DNA from: Nematopogon swammerdamellus
Lineage: Eukaryota > Arthropoda > Insecta > Lepidoptera > Adelidae
Length of the DNA stretch: 64,000 nt
Direction of reading: 5' to 3'
Assembly: GCA_946902875.1 (NCBI GenBank)
Contig: OX336345.1
Location: forward strand, 23,839,395-23,903,394
A program made the translations under genes and the position numbers. A model generated the notes under the pieces. That model searched no databases. It was not told the origin of the DNA and was given only the letters and a program-made list of their open reading frames with translations. Below are positions 33,430-43,415 of this stretch, one piece after another (the first letter of the stretch is position 1; each line of letters starts with the position of its first letter).

Positions 33430-33463
<34 letters not shown>
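33404..33463. repeat. Poly-G tract (25 + 34 G)
   Basis: Two G runs separated by one T. The 159-codon frames on both strands that cross it are poly-Gly or poly-Pro artefacts. Confidence 0.95.
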
Positions 33464-33740
33464 CGGGTACGTGCAGTGAGTGCAGCGACCGAGGCCTTGA
33501 CTCGAGCGAGTCAATGCACGTTGTCGTTACGCGCCGCGCGCCGCGCGCCGCGCCCCGCCCCGCCCCGCTCGTCTCCCCGCGCCTCCGCACCCGCTCCGCC
33601 GCCGCTCCACCTCTCCGCCGCCGCTCCACCTCTCCGCCGCGCCGCCGCCGCGCCGCCGCCTGCACCGCACTGCAGTGCAGCATTGCACTCGTCTGCGCAG
33701 TCTGCTGCACGCGCTGTCTCGCTCCCGCGCGCTACAACCT
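33464..33740. other. Very GC-rich (CCG)-repeat region
   Basis: Includes ccgccgctccacctctccg duplications and gccgcc runs. Could be a CpG-island-like region, but no convincing exon is visible. Confidence 0.4.
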
Positions 33741-33894
33741 GTCCTGTCTGTACATGCCTATATGTAGAGAGAGGCGCGCCCTCGTAGAGGGCAATTAATT
33801 TACTTGTTTTTGTTTGAGCACATAAGAGTATGAATGAGCATAAGGTAGGTAGGTATGGGATAGGTAATGTTGGATACCTGCTTACTTACTACAC

Positions 33895-34090
33895 GCGCGA
33901 TGTCAGTCCTCAACTGCTCAACCAACACGTCGGTCGGCGGACTACGTGCCAGCCATGCCCGTGCTTCCCTTTGACCGCGCCGCCGCCGCCGCGCCGCCGC
34001 GCCGCGCCCGGTTACACTGAAACGGATAAGTAAGCCCTTCTATAAGTACTGTATCTCTAACTATTTACATAGCTAGCCGCTTCGACCGAC
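33895..34090 (-). mobile_element. Degenerate SINE fragment
   Basis: Scattered matches to the SINE body in order (gatgtcag, gtgcttccctttga, tatttacatagc, cgcttcgaccga), interrupted by a gccgccgcc expansion. Confidence 0.4.
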
Positions 34091-34435
34091 CGACCAGTCC
34101 GACCACACAGTCTCGCTCGAAGTCTCGACTCTCGATGCATGCATTCCGTGTGGTTTGGTTTGGTCTCCTGGTAAATGAGATACTCTTTGGGTTTGGTTAC
34201 CATAACACAGAATACTAAATAGACCATACCAACCTGAGATACCAACCAACCCGGAGGGACAACTCCACTACTAGCACCTAGTGAGTAGGTAGTGAGTGAA
34301 TAGTGAGTAGTGAAGGCTGAGTTCTAGCGACAAACAAATAAGTGACGTCTCGCTACTCGAGCACTTGGAGCGCGCTCTGTCGAAAGCCTTATTTATTTAT
34401 TAGTCTATCTATTTACATTGATAAAGAGAGAGAGA

Positions 34436-34582
34436 GTTTTTACGTGGAATCCGAAGCACGCTCAGCCTCACTCACCGGTTGAGCGGTCACCCATCTAAGT
34501 TCTAAACGCATGTGGGTGTGCTTAATTTCACGAACGGCTGTTGATCCACCGATCGCCTGACCGAGCTGGCGAGGCTGACTTA
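34436..34582 (-). mobile_element. SINE head fragment
   Basis: Complement of the tRNA/5S-like head (ggtcacccatctaagt, cgaggctgact), quite diverged, with no body. Confidence 0.6.
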
Positions 34583-34614
34583 TCTACAAAAAAAAATTGG
34601 TAACTTTTAAGTTA

Positions 34615-35460
34615 AACGGTTTTATTAAAAAAATAGCTGTACAAATAACTAGAAAAAAAATCAGCTATACAAAAACTAGAAAATAATAAGGGCACAAACC
34701 TGGGCCTTCTTAAGATTTTACGTCTGGGTAAGAAATCGTGCAATACTAGCGTGCTGTCTTCTCATGTCGGATGCCAAAGGGCACTTTGTGTCGCTGCGTC
34801 AGCGGAATAAGTAGGTAATAAATTGAGACTTTTAACAGACTAATATAAAAACGTGGGGCGCATGTTACATGCGCCCCACGTTTTTACTGATTCTTATGAA
34901 ACTTTGCACACACATTGATTTCCAGTGACAATACAATGTTATGATAATTTCAACTTGGTGACGAGGGTCTGATGATGAAGTCAGGACATGGACAATGGGA
35001 CTCTTCAACCGTTACTAGTAACTCCCTCGAGTTTGGGCTCATTTGGATGGTTTGGACCAGTGTCCCATACTTCTACTAATACACTTGGTGACGAGGGTCT
35101 GATGATGGAATCAGGAGGTGGGTGGTGGAACTCTTCAACCGTTAATAGTAACTCCTCGAGTTTGGACTCATTTGGTAGGTTTGGACGAGTGTCCCATACT
35201 TCTACCAATATACTTGGTGACGAGGGTCTGATGATGGAGACAGGAGGTGGACAGTGGAACTCTTCAACCGTTACTAGTAACCCCCTCGAGTTTGGGTTCA
35301 TTTGGTTGGTTCGGACGAGTGCTCCATACTTCCACCAATACATATTTTGGTGACGAGGGTCTGATGATGGAGACAGGAGGTGGACAGTGGAACTCTTCGA
35401 CCGTTACTAATAACCCCCTCGACTTCGGGCTCATTTGGTTGGTTTGGACAAGTGCTCAAT
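34615..35460 (+). mobile_element. Helitron-derived element C, rearranged and truncated
   Basis: Begins aaacggttttatt, followed by the conserved 3'-type segment (ctgcgtcagcggaataagta). After a short palindrome at about 34850-34887 it jumps directly into the 5' subterminal sequence and about four 130-bp units. The array stops in mid-unit at about 35460 without the far end. Confidence 0.65.
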
Positions 35461-35589
35461 GTTGTGCATGTTCAATGTGTTCCAGAGGGAAGCGTAGTGG
35501 GGACATGTTATATGTATACTTTTTGTTGCTCTTTTGTCATAATCTATTTATTTATTTATTTTATAATGCATCCATTAGGTGTCTGTGCA

Positions 35590-36735
35590 CACTCGGACAC
35601 CCTGCATCACGCTGCACCACGCAGCACTAGGTTCCATCACGCTCCACCACCTGTATCACGCTGCATCACGCTGCACCACGCAGCACTAGGTTCCATCACG
35701 CTGCACCACCCTGTATCACGCTGCAACACGCTGCATCACGCTGCACCACGCAGCACTAGGTTCCATCACGCTGCACCACCCTGTATCACGCTGCAACACG
35801 CTGCATCACGCTGCACCACGCAGCACTAGGTTCCATCACGCTGCACCATCTGTATCACGCTGCAACACGATGCATTACGCTGCACGACGCAGTACTAGGT
35901 TCCATCACGCTGCAACACGCTGCATCACGCTGCACCACGCAGCACTAGGTTCCATCACGCTGCACCACCCTGTATCACGCTGCAACACGCTACATCACGC
36001 TGCACCACGCAGCACTATGTTCCATCACGCTATACCACCCTGTATCATGCTGCAACACGCTACATCACGCTGCACCACGTAGCACTAGGTTCCATCACGC
36101 TCCACCACCTGTATCACGCTGCAACACGCTGCATCACGCTGCATCAAGCTGCACCACGCAGCACTAGGTTCCATCACGCTCCACCACCTGTATCACGCTG
36201 CAACACGCTGCATCACGCTGCACCACGCAGCACTAGGTTCCATCACGCTCCACCACCTGTATCACGCTGCAACACGCTGCATCACGCTGCACCACGCAGC
36301 ACTAGGTTCCATCACGCTCCACCACCTGTATCACGCTGCAACACGCTGCATCACGCTGCACCACGCAGCACTAGGTTCCATCACGCTCCACCACCTGTAT
36401 TACGCTGCAACACGCTGCATCACGCTGCACCACGCAGCACTAGGTTCCATCACGCTGCACCACCCTGTATCACGCTGCAACACGCTGCATCACGCTGCAC
36501 CACGCAGCACTAGGTTCCATCACGCTGCACCATCTGTATCACGCTGCAACACGATGCATTACGCTGCACCACGCAGTACTAGGTTCCATCACGCTGCAAC
36601 ACGCTGCATCACGCTGCACCACGCAGCACTAGGTTCCATCACGCTGCACCACCCTGTATCACGCTGCAACACGCTACATCACGCTGCACCATGCAACACT
36701 AGGTTCCATCACGCTGCTCCACCCTGTATCACCAT
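35590..36735. repeat. 59-70-bp minisatellite, ~16 copies
   Basis: cactaggttccatcacgct recurs at 35625, 35684, 35754, 35824 and onward. The unit is itself made of an 11-12-base sub-repeat (cacgctgcaac / catcacgctgc). Open frames over it (149, 70 and 157 codons) are repeat artefacts. Confidence 0.93.
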
Positions 36736-37215
36736 TAGGTATGAGCGCCGAGCAGGCGCGCCGCGCCGGCGCGCCGCCGCCCCAGCGCTTTCCCCCACGC
36801 CGCCTCCGCCGCCTAACGCGGTCGGCGCGCCGAACCGAGCGCGGTCAAGTCAGTCTGATCGCACCGATAGACCTATGGAGACTGCGTCAACAACCAGCGC
36901 TGGTCCGCGCCGGCTACCAGCTTTCTACCTGAACGCGCCCTATGGAGACTGTCTGCCTCAACAACCAGGGCTGGTCGGGGCCTATCGGCGCTGGTACATC
37001 GGCGCCGGCTACCAGCTTTCTACCTGAACACGCCCTATGGAGACTGTCTGCGCCAACAACCAGGGCTGGTCGGCGCTGGTACAACGGTGCCGGCTACCTG
37101 CTTTCTACCTGAACGCGCCCTATGGAGACTGTCTGCGTCAACAACCAGCGCTGGTCGGCGCCGGTCGGCGCTGGTACATCGGTGCCGGCTACCAGCTTTC
37201 TACCTGAACGCGCCT
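36736..37215. repeat. 85-95-bp GC-rich minisatellite
   Basis: ctttctacctgaacgcgccc recurs near 36921, 37016, 37101 and 37196, with cctatggagactgtctgcg and caacaaccagcgctggtc. It is preceded by about 120 bases of GC-rich unique sequence. Confidence 0.85.
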
Positions 37216-37304
37216 AATAAAAAATATATAAATGTAATATTTTTTTATTTTGTTGAATTCATTTTCAATGCGACGCATCTTCTAACCTAACCTATATTCC
37301 TATA

Positions 37305-37745
37305 TTCCTATATCCAACGAGCCCAAATATGGTGGATTTATCATGTGTAGTTTAGGAGTTCCTATTGCTTCCTTCCGGCTCCATCATTAGGACCCTGGAA
37401 ATAACATATGACTAGAATACTTGCGAAGACAAATCCAACGAGACCAAACACGGTCGATTTATCATGTGTAGTTTAGGAGTTCCTATGGCTTCATTCCGGC
37501 TCCATCATCAGGACCCTGGGTATCATATATGACAAGAGTACTTGCGAAGACAAATCCAACGAGCCCAAACACTATGGGCTTATCATGTGCAGTTTAGGAG
37601 TTCCTATGGCTTCCTTCCGGCTCCATCATCAGACCCCAACTAACCTTTTCCTTATCCCGACTTTCTCGTGTCGCTCAGCGACAATATTTTTTCGAATTCC
37701 GTCTATTCATTTCCAATGTGCTCGATAGTCGTGTGAGGCACGAAA
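37305..37745. repeat. Inverted copy of the 121-bp array and head of 16.1-16.8 kb
   Basis: About 2.7 array units (tttaggagttcctatggctt, tccggctccatcat), then the head with ttatcccgactttctcgtgt and gtgctcgatagtcgtgt, reverse-complementary to 16130-16600. Confidence 0.85.
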
Positions 37746-37774
37746 TCTGTGAATTTATTTTGACATTGAAAAAA

Positions 37775-38208
37775 ACTGTTTTAAAAAACATAAAACCGAC
37801 TTCCTAAAAAAAGGAAAACTAAAAAACTATTTAAAATAAAAATATAAAAACCGCCTTCAAAAATATATGAAATAAAAACCTAAAAAAAAAAACCAACCCT
37901 AGAGTTGAAGGCGGTGCTAAAAAGGCTACACAAATCACAAAGGATATTATCATCCACTCATGTTTTCTTTCATGCATCATTTTTGCTTGCTTTACAAATC
38001 ACAAAGGATATTATCATCCACTCATGTTTTCTTTCATGCATCATTTTTGCTTGCTTTAGCACCGCCTTCAACTCTAGGGTTGGTTTTTTTTTTTAGGTTT
38101 TTATTTCATATATTTTTGAAGGCGGTTTTTATATTTTTATTTTAAATAGTTTTTTAGTTTTCCTTTTTTTAGGAAGTCGGTTTTATGTTTTTTAAAACAG
38201 TTTTTTTT
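37775..38208. mobile_element. Foldback element, second copy, with duplicated loop
   Basis: Same arms as 32702-33061. The loop segment acaaatcacaaaggatatta...ttgcttgcttt is present twice in tandem (about 37928-38058), about 65 bases each. Confidence 0.85.
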
Positions 38209-39017
38209 ATTTCATACATTTTTGAAGTCGGTTTTTAATTTTTTATAAATAGTTTTTTATATCACAATTGTTTTTAGTAATTTTTTGCTATTAGTGTTCA
38301 TGGCGGAATCACGGAGTAAACATACAGTCGAATTGAGAATCTCGTCCTTTTTTTGAAGTTGTTTGAAAAATCTAGAATGAATATATTATGCGCTTCTGGC
38401 CGGTCGGAAATGTTTTCAAATTTAGAATGTTCATGAAAAATTAATTATGAATATTTTCTATTTGTCGTGGCGATAGGGTTTTGTTTTGTTTTTTTTGGTG
38501 GAAAAAATTACTGTGAGATGAAACCTTCGATCATAAAAAATATTAAGATTCCGCATGTCAGGGCGATTCGTGCCCCACCAAAAATACGTGCAATTCAAAT
38601 AATACGTGCATCGCCCGCTCATTCTGCCATCGACCGCCAGCGCGAGAGCACTTGCTTCAGCGTCTTCAATATTACACAAATGCCGGCTTCAGGCCTCTGC
38701 ATAGTATACGAGAGCATCTGGCATTATATTTCAAGAGTGAAAATCCCTTCAAATACAATGTTATATAAGAAAAAGTAAAAATTTTCACTTCATACATTTA
38801 ATGTGTTTGGATTAAGTGGAGATGGCTTCTTTAAAATTATATTTTTTTACGTCACCAAATTTGAAAACGGTAACACTGGATTCCCAAAAGAATTATTTTA
38901 TAATATATATATTTTACTATATTAGATGGCAATTTGAAAAGCTACAATAAAATCAACAAAATACCAGAACCCTTACATGATTTTTATTTACAGATTTTTG
39001 CTTGTATTTTCTTTGTG
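38209..39017. other. Unassigned sequence
   Basis: The start resembles the ends of the 'accgacttcc' family (gaagtcggtttttaattt, cagtcgaattgagaatctcg). The remainder is AT-rich with no gene seen. Confidence 0.4.
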
Positions 39018-39420
39018 TTTTTTTTATTGAAAGCGCGACCTGTGGCGCCGAGGCACCCTAAGGGAGATGTCTAAGGACGCCCATGGACATTTGGTCGTAT
39101 GCGGGGGTTGCGAATGCCATGCCGGCCCGACAGGTGCCTGTTCACGCCCTTCTTGAAGGACTCGAGACTGTACTTGAGAGGAAATATATAGACAGGAGAA
39201 CGTCCCAGAGTTTACCGGTTCTATAGAGGAAAAATCTGCAGAAGAGGTTGGTACGCATCCACGGTAAGTCCAGCGTGTGGGGATGCAATCCTTTTTAACA
39301 AATTCCTCTTTTCAAACAAATTTCCCTTTTAAAAGCTGATATTTGGCAGAGCCATCCCACAGGTGCAAGCAGTACTCCACGCATGACCTGATCTGCGATT
39401 TGTGCAAAAGGACTTAGGTG
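39018..39420 (-). mobile_element. Jockey-like LINE 3' fragment
   Basis: The minus strand reads the C-terminal end of a LINE ORF2 related to that at 57744-58388 (GMAFATPAYDQMSMGVLRHL). It is decayed, with the oligo-T at 39018-39025 marking the poly(A) side. Confidence 0.7.
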
Positions 39421-39725
39421 CACAAGAAATTTACGTGTTTCTTTCTTGGTTGGTTCATGTTTGATTCTTACAGATTTTGAATAACATATTTATTTGCTTT
39501 ATGAAACGTATATGACAAAGTGGTTCAAAAAAGTTAACATCAAAGGGAGGAATACGAAAATATTAAAACTGGTCTCGTTTAAATAGTTAGTGAGAAATTA
39601 TTATTTAGGTTGACTGCAAAATTAAGTTTGTTTGTAATATATTTATGTATCAAAAAGGTGATGAGTGGAGGTGAGAAATGTTTTTCTTTTTATAACCAGT
39701 TTGGTGGTTCAAAAAAAATTATCAA
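39421..39725. other. Unassigned sequence
   Basis: AT-rich; nothing recognised. Confidence 0.4.
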
Positions 39726-39778
39726 GGTTAATTTATAGAAGATGCGTCACTACGCTCCGCATCTTCTATAAATTAACC
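39726..39778. repeat. Perfect 21-bp hairpin
   Basis: ggttaatttatagaagatgc plus g, an 11-base loop (tcactacgctc), and the exact complement. Confidence 0.9.
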
Positions 39779-40403
39779 GTAACCTAATAGGGACCATGTC
39801 GAGGCAGCCCGTGTCGTTTTTGCATACATGTCTATTCAAAATCAATGTTTTTGTAGTTAAAAAAAGTAAAGTTTTAATTTTGCATGAAAGATTAAAAATT
39901 AAAAGTTGTATGGAAACCTGTTTCTTCTTTTAAGTAAACTAAATAAACTACGCGTCCGGCAAAACATTATTTCACTAAAATTTATTTTTTAACTTCAGTC
40001 TACACAATAAGCTTACTAGCAATTTGCTAGCAAACTTCCCCACTTCAAAGCCACGCCTCCGTCGTATTTGTGCGGAACCCTCGGTTTGTGGGTTGGTCAA
40101 CTTGGTCTGTGTTTTTAATGTTAGTAACATATTGGCTTTATTTCTAGTAGACACTTCACACTATTAAAGCTAAAATTTAGATATTCCTGTCATTATTGTC
40201 ATTTTGAGAAAGAAAGACAGGAGATGAACGAATGATTTAATAATCTTAATTTAAGCACATCTGTCAAATTTTAGGTGATTTTAGTTGCAAGTGATATAAT
40301 ATAAGACAAGTCTAAAGTCGACCTAAATTGACAAATGCGTTTGAATTTTTTATAAAATAATTCACTCATCGTCCATAGGTTTTCTTTCACAAATAAATGT
40401 AAA
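39779..40403. other. Unassigned sequence
   Basis: AT-rich; no gene, array or terminal repeats recognised. Confidence 0.4.
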
Positions 40404-40661
40404 TCGTAAAACTGTAGGTCTCTTCCCTCCTAATCTTACTTGGTGGTAGGGTTTAACCCGCCCGGGTTGATACCACCGCACTGAATGAAACGTCGGTTGA
40501 AACGGCTATGTAAATAGTTTGTGTTTTCCGACCAGTTCAGTGTAGCCGGCACGATCAAAGGGGGAAGCACTGACATGGCACCTAGTTCACCCGGTGTTAT
40601 GGGCTGACATCACGGACGTTGTAGGTGATGTAGCCAACCGTGTCAGTTTCCATAAAAAAAA
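40404..40661 (+). mobile_element. SINE body, 5'-truncated
   Basis: Starts at gtaaaactgtaggtctcttc and ends ccataaaaaaaa. The tRNA/5S head is missing. Confidence 0.85.
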
Positions 40662-41429
40662 TAAACGAAAAAAATTGCAATAAATGTTTTTAATAAATAA
40701 TTTAATAATAAGAAGTAAAAAGCCACCTCCATAATTTTGAGCCGTTGAAGCAAGCGGCAATTTATCGATCGACTACGTGCGACATTCGCTTGTTTTGGAA
40801 CACGTAAATGTTTGCGTGGAGCGTGCAGGCAAGCGATACGGGATTACTGCGCGTGGAAAAAGGATGACACAATATCACTGCGATCTCTTGAGATGGTCGG
40901 TCCTGTATTACGCGATACGCACACTACCATAACCACGGTGTCTCGTTTTAGTAATAATTGAAGTATGAAGTGCGGAGTCCAGAACTATTTTTTCTGTCTA
41001 CGGATGAAACGTCATTTAATTAAATTGGAGACGAAGCGAAATTTTTTTTGGCTCTGGTGTTCTGCATCGAATTGGAAAGGGGTGTTCTGTTGACTGTTTT
41101 TTTCTGATGATGGGGCGTGTGTCTATAATGCAATGAAGCTATAATGGGCGTAGGGTTGGTAGTGGGTCGTATTTTTTTGAGTTCTGGTGACCTTAAGTCA
41201 ATGGTCTGGTGACTGCTTTTGCGGATGTGTTCGGAGCGGGCGTCGCTACTAATGGCGTAGTGGATACAGTTTTACTGGTAAGTAAATAAATATTTCATAC
41301 TTATTTGTTCCCATTTCATTTTCGTCTACACTAATATTATAGTTTAAAGAGAAAATATTAAATTTTTTGTATTTTTTTATGTTTGTTGTTTTATATATGT
41401 TTGTAATGTATAAACTCAAAAAAAATTAT
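40662..41429. other. Unassigned sequence
   Basis: No gene or repeat recognised. Confidence 0.4.
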
Positions 41430-41822
41430 CACCCATATAGCTCAGTGGTGCGATCAGTCCGTGACCAGTCCATCGCTATTGATTGGTAAGCAACGCTGGG
41501 TGCGGTCAGTAGGTACTTGGATCGGTGACCGCTCGACCGTTGGAGGCTGACCGTGGTTCGGATTCCACGTTAAACTGTAGGTTCCTTCTCTTCTTACCTT
41601 ACTAGGTGGTAGGGTTCAACCCGCCCGGTTTGGTACCACTGCACTGAATGAAACGTCGGTCGGAACGGCTATGTAAATAGTTTGTGTTTTCCGTCCAGTT
41701 CAGTGTAGCCGACATGAAATGAAGGGAAGCACTGACATGGCACCTAGCTCACCCGGTGTTATGGGCTGGAATCACGGATGTTGTAGGTGATAAAGCCAAT
41801 CCTGTCAGTTTCCATAAAAAAA
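41430..41822 (+). mobile_element. SINE copy, nearly full length
   Basis: Head (tatagctcagtggtgcgat, gcaacgctgggtgcggtcag with a 4-base insertion in the 5S-like box), box B-like ggttcggattcc, complete body and A-tail. Confidence 0.87.
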
Positions 41823-42143
41823 GTTACATTATTTCTTTCATATGTCTTTTCGTCAAAATATGTTTATATCATGCCCTTTCTTTTATTCTGATACTCCGTG
41901 TTATTTAAGATTGCTAGACGTTAGGCATCACTTGCCACTCCGCGTGTTGTGTTTATTAATTACCATTTCTGGTTTCTGTGGGCAGATGCGGCTCTACTGA
42001 GTGCTGAGTAATGAAGAACCATCTCTTCATCAGCGGCAGAGCTTCGGTGGGGTGGACATGAGCCCATTGTTTTAAAATGTCACAACTCACAACACTGACA
42101 CAATTGACAGGTAGTGAGCCCATTATGGTGGAAATGCAATTCC
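41823..42143. other. Unassigned sequence
   Basis: Includes gcagagcttcggtggggtgg at about 42043, a motif repeated at 42720-42795 upstream of the Helitron frame. Confidence 0.35.
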
Positions 42144-42192
42144 AGAGAGAGAGATAGAAAGAGAGAGAGAGAGATAGAAAGAGAGAGAAATG

Positions 42193-42229
<37 letters not shown>

Positions 42230-42230
42230 G
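42144..42230. repeat. (GA)n microsatellite
   Basis: Interrupted GA/GATA/GAAA simple repeat. The Leu/Ser-rich minus-strand frames over it are artefacts. Confidence 0.92.
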
Positions 42231-42415
42231 CAGTCGGGGTAAGCAGAGTAATCGGTGTTGTGCCGCAAGAACTCTGGGTAAATTACAGCACAACACCGAC
42301 CACCACGTTTCGCAAAGCATTCGAACAAGATTCAATCGATCAAGCAGAAAGTAAGGCACAAAGACCCACCTGCTGCATGGCGTGAGGTGGCGAGCCTGTC
42401 GCCTTTTCGCACGGC

Positions 42416-42505
42416 ATCTTGTTCTTATCCCTTAGTCGCCTTTTACGACATGCATGGGGAGAGACGCAGCGAGTCTATTCTTTTTAAGTACCGGCCCCAC
42501 ACGGT
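42416..42505 (-). repeat. Fragment of a SINE/LINE-associated tail
   Basis: cccttagtcgccttttacga followed by ggggagaga and ttaagtaccggcccc. The same string occurs beside SINE copies at 59712, 61130 and 62855. Confidence 0.6.
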
Positions 42506-43415
42506 AAAAAATAACAAAACCAAAAAAAAAACCAAGTGCGGGGCGGCCATCTCTGACTACAAGCGAGGGAAGTGAGAATGTAAGTAAGTAGTGGTTGTGT
42601 ACGGACAGCGTGCGCTGGCGCGTGCTTGTGTGAGTGCGAAATCGGCGCGTTTTTATGAAGACGGCTAACTTGTCTGTTTTAACTATGTCTCAGAGTAATC
42701 AAGACCGATATGTGGTGACTTCAGAGCTTCGATGGGGTGGACATCTCAGAGTAATCAAGCTGTGGCGACTTCAGAGCTTCGGTGGGGTGGACATCTCAGT
42801 CATGGAGACCCATCACTGGCGACGAAAATATTTGAACTAACCGACCACCTTGATTTTTTGTTTATGTCGGAGGAAAATTGTAGAATTTGCCGTTTTACAA
42901 AATGCCTAGGCTAATATTCTACAATTTGCCTTCGCAATTTATACTAAGGCGAAAAAAAAAAAATCTCATGTTAATACAATTATTTGTAATAAGTGTAAAC
43001 TTCTTGAAAGTATTTCGCGTGGATAGGTAAATGTATTCCTCTTAAAAATTAACTTATTTTACTTTTTTTTTCATAAAAATGCCCCACGTTAATAGCTGCG
43101 GTTGTCAATTCCATCTGTCATGTTTGTATGAACTCATAATTTTAAATTGTGCTTGGTTGTCTCCTCTTTGGCGAGCGTTTATTTATAACTTGCATTCCAT
43201 GTACTGTATATTAATGCGCATCGTCCTGCAGTACTTTCAAAAGTTTGAGGAGGTTGACGTTGCAACTCCCAATCGCATTATTACTCGTATATAATTTTTT
43301 AATAATAATTTCGATCTCCTAACTGACCAACTAGGTGGATGGATTGAGTGGTTCATTGGTAACGATTCAAAGTTTGTTTTCAAATTTTTTTATTTTTATT
43401 TTCTTTATATTAATT

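Noticed and set aside
33231..33798. 159-codon Gly-rich / Pro-rich frames
   Set aside because: Driven by the poly-G tract and CCG repeats; no domain or splice context.
42837..42915. Nuclear-receptor DNA-binding-like string CRICRFTKCLG
   Set aside because: Only the last few residues fit; the preceding zinc-finger residues are absent and a stop follows at once. Kept only as a low-interest zinc-finger remnant.
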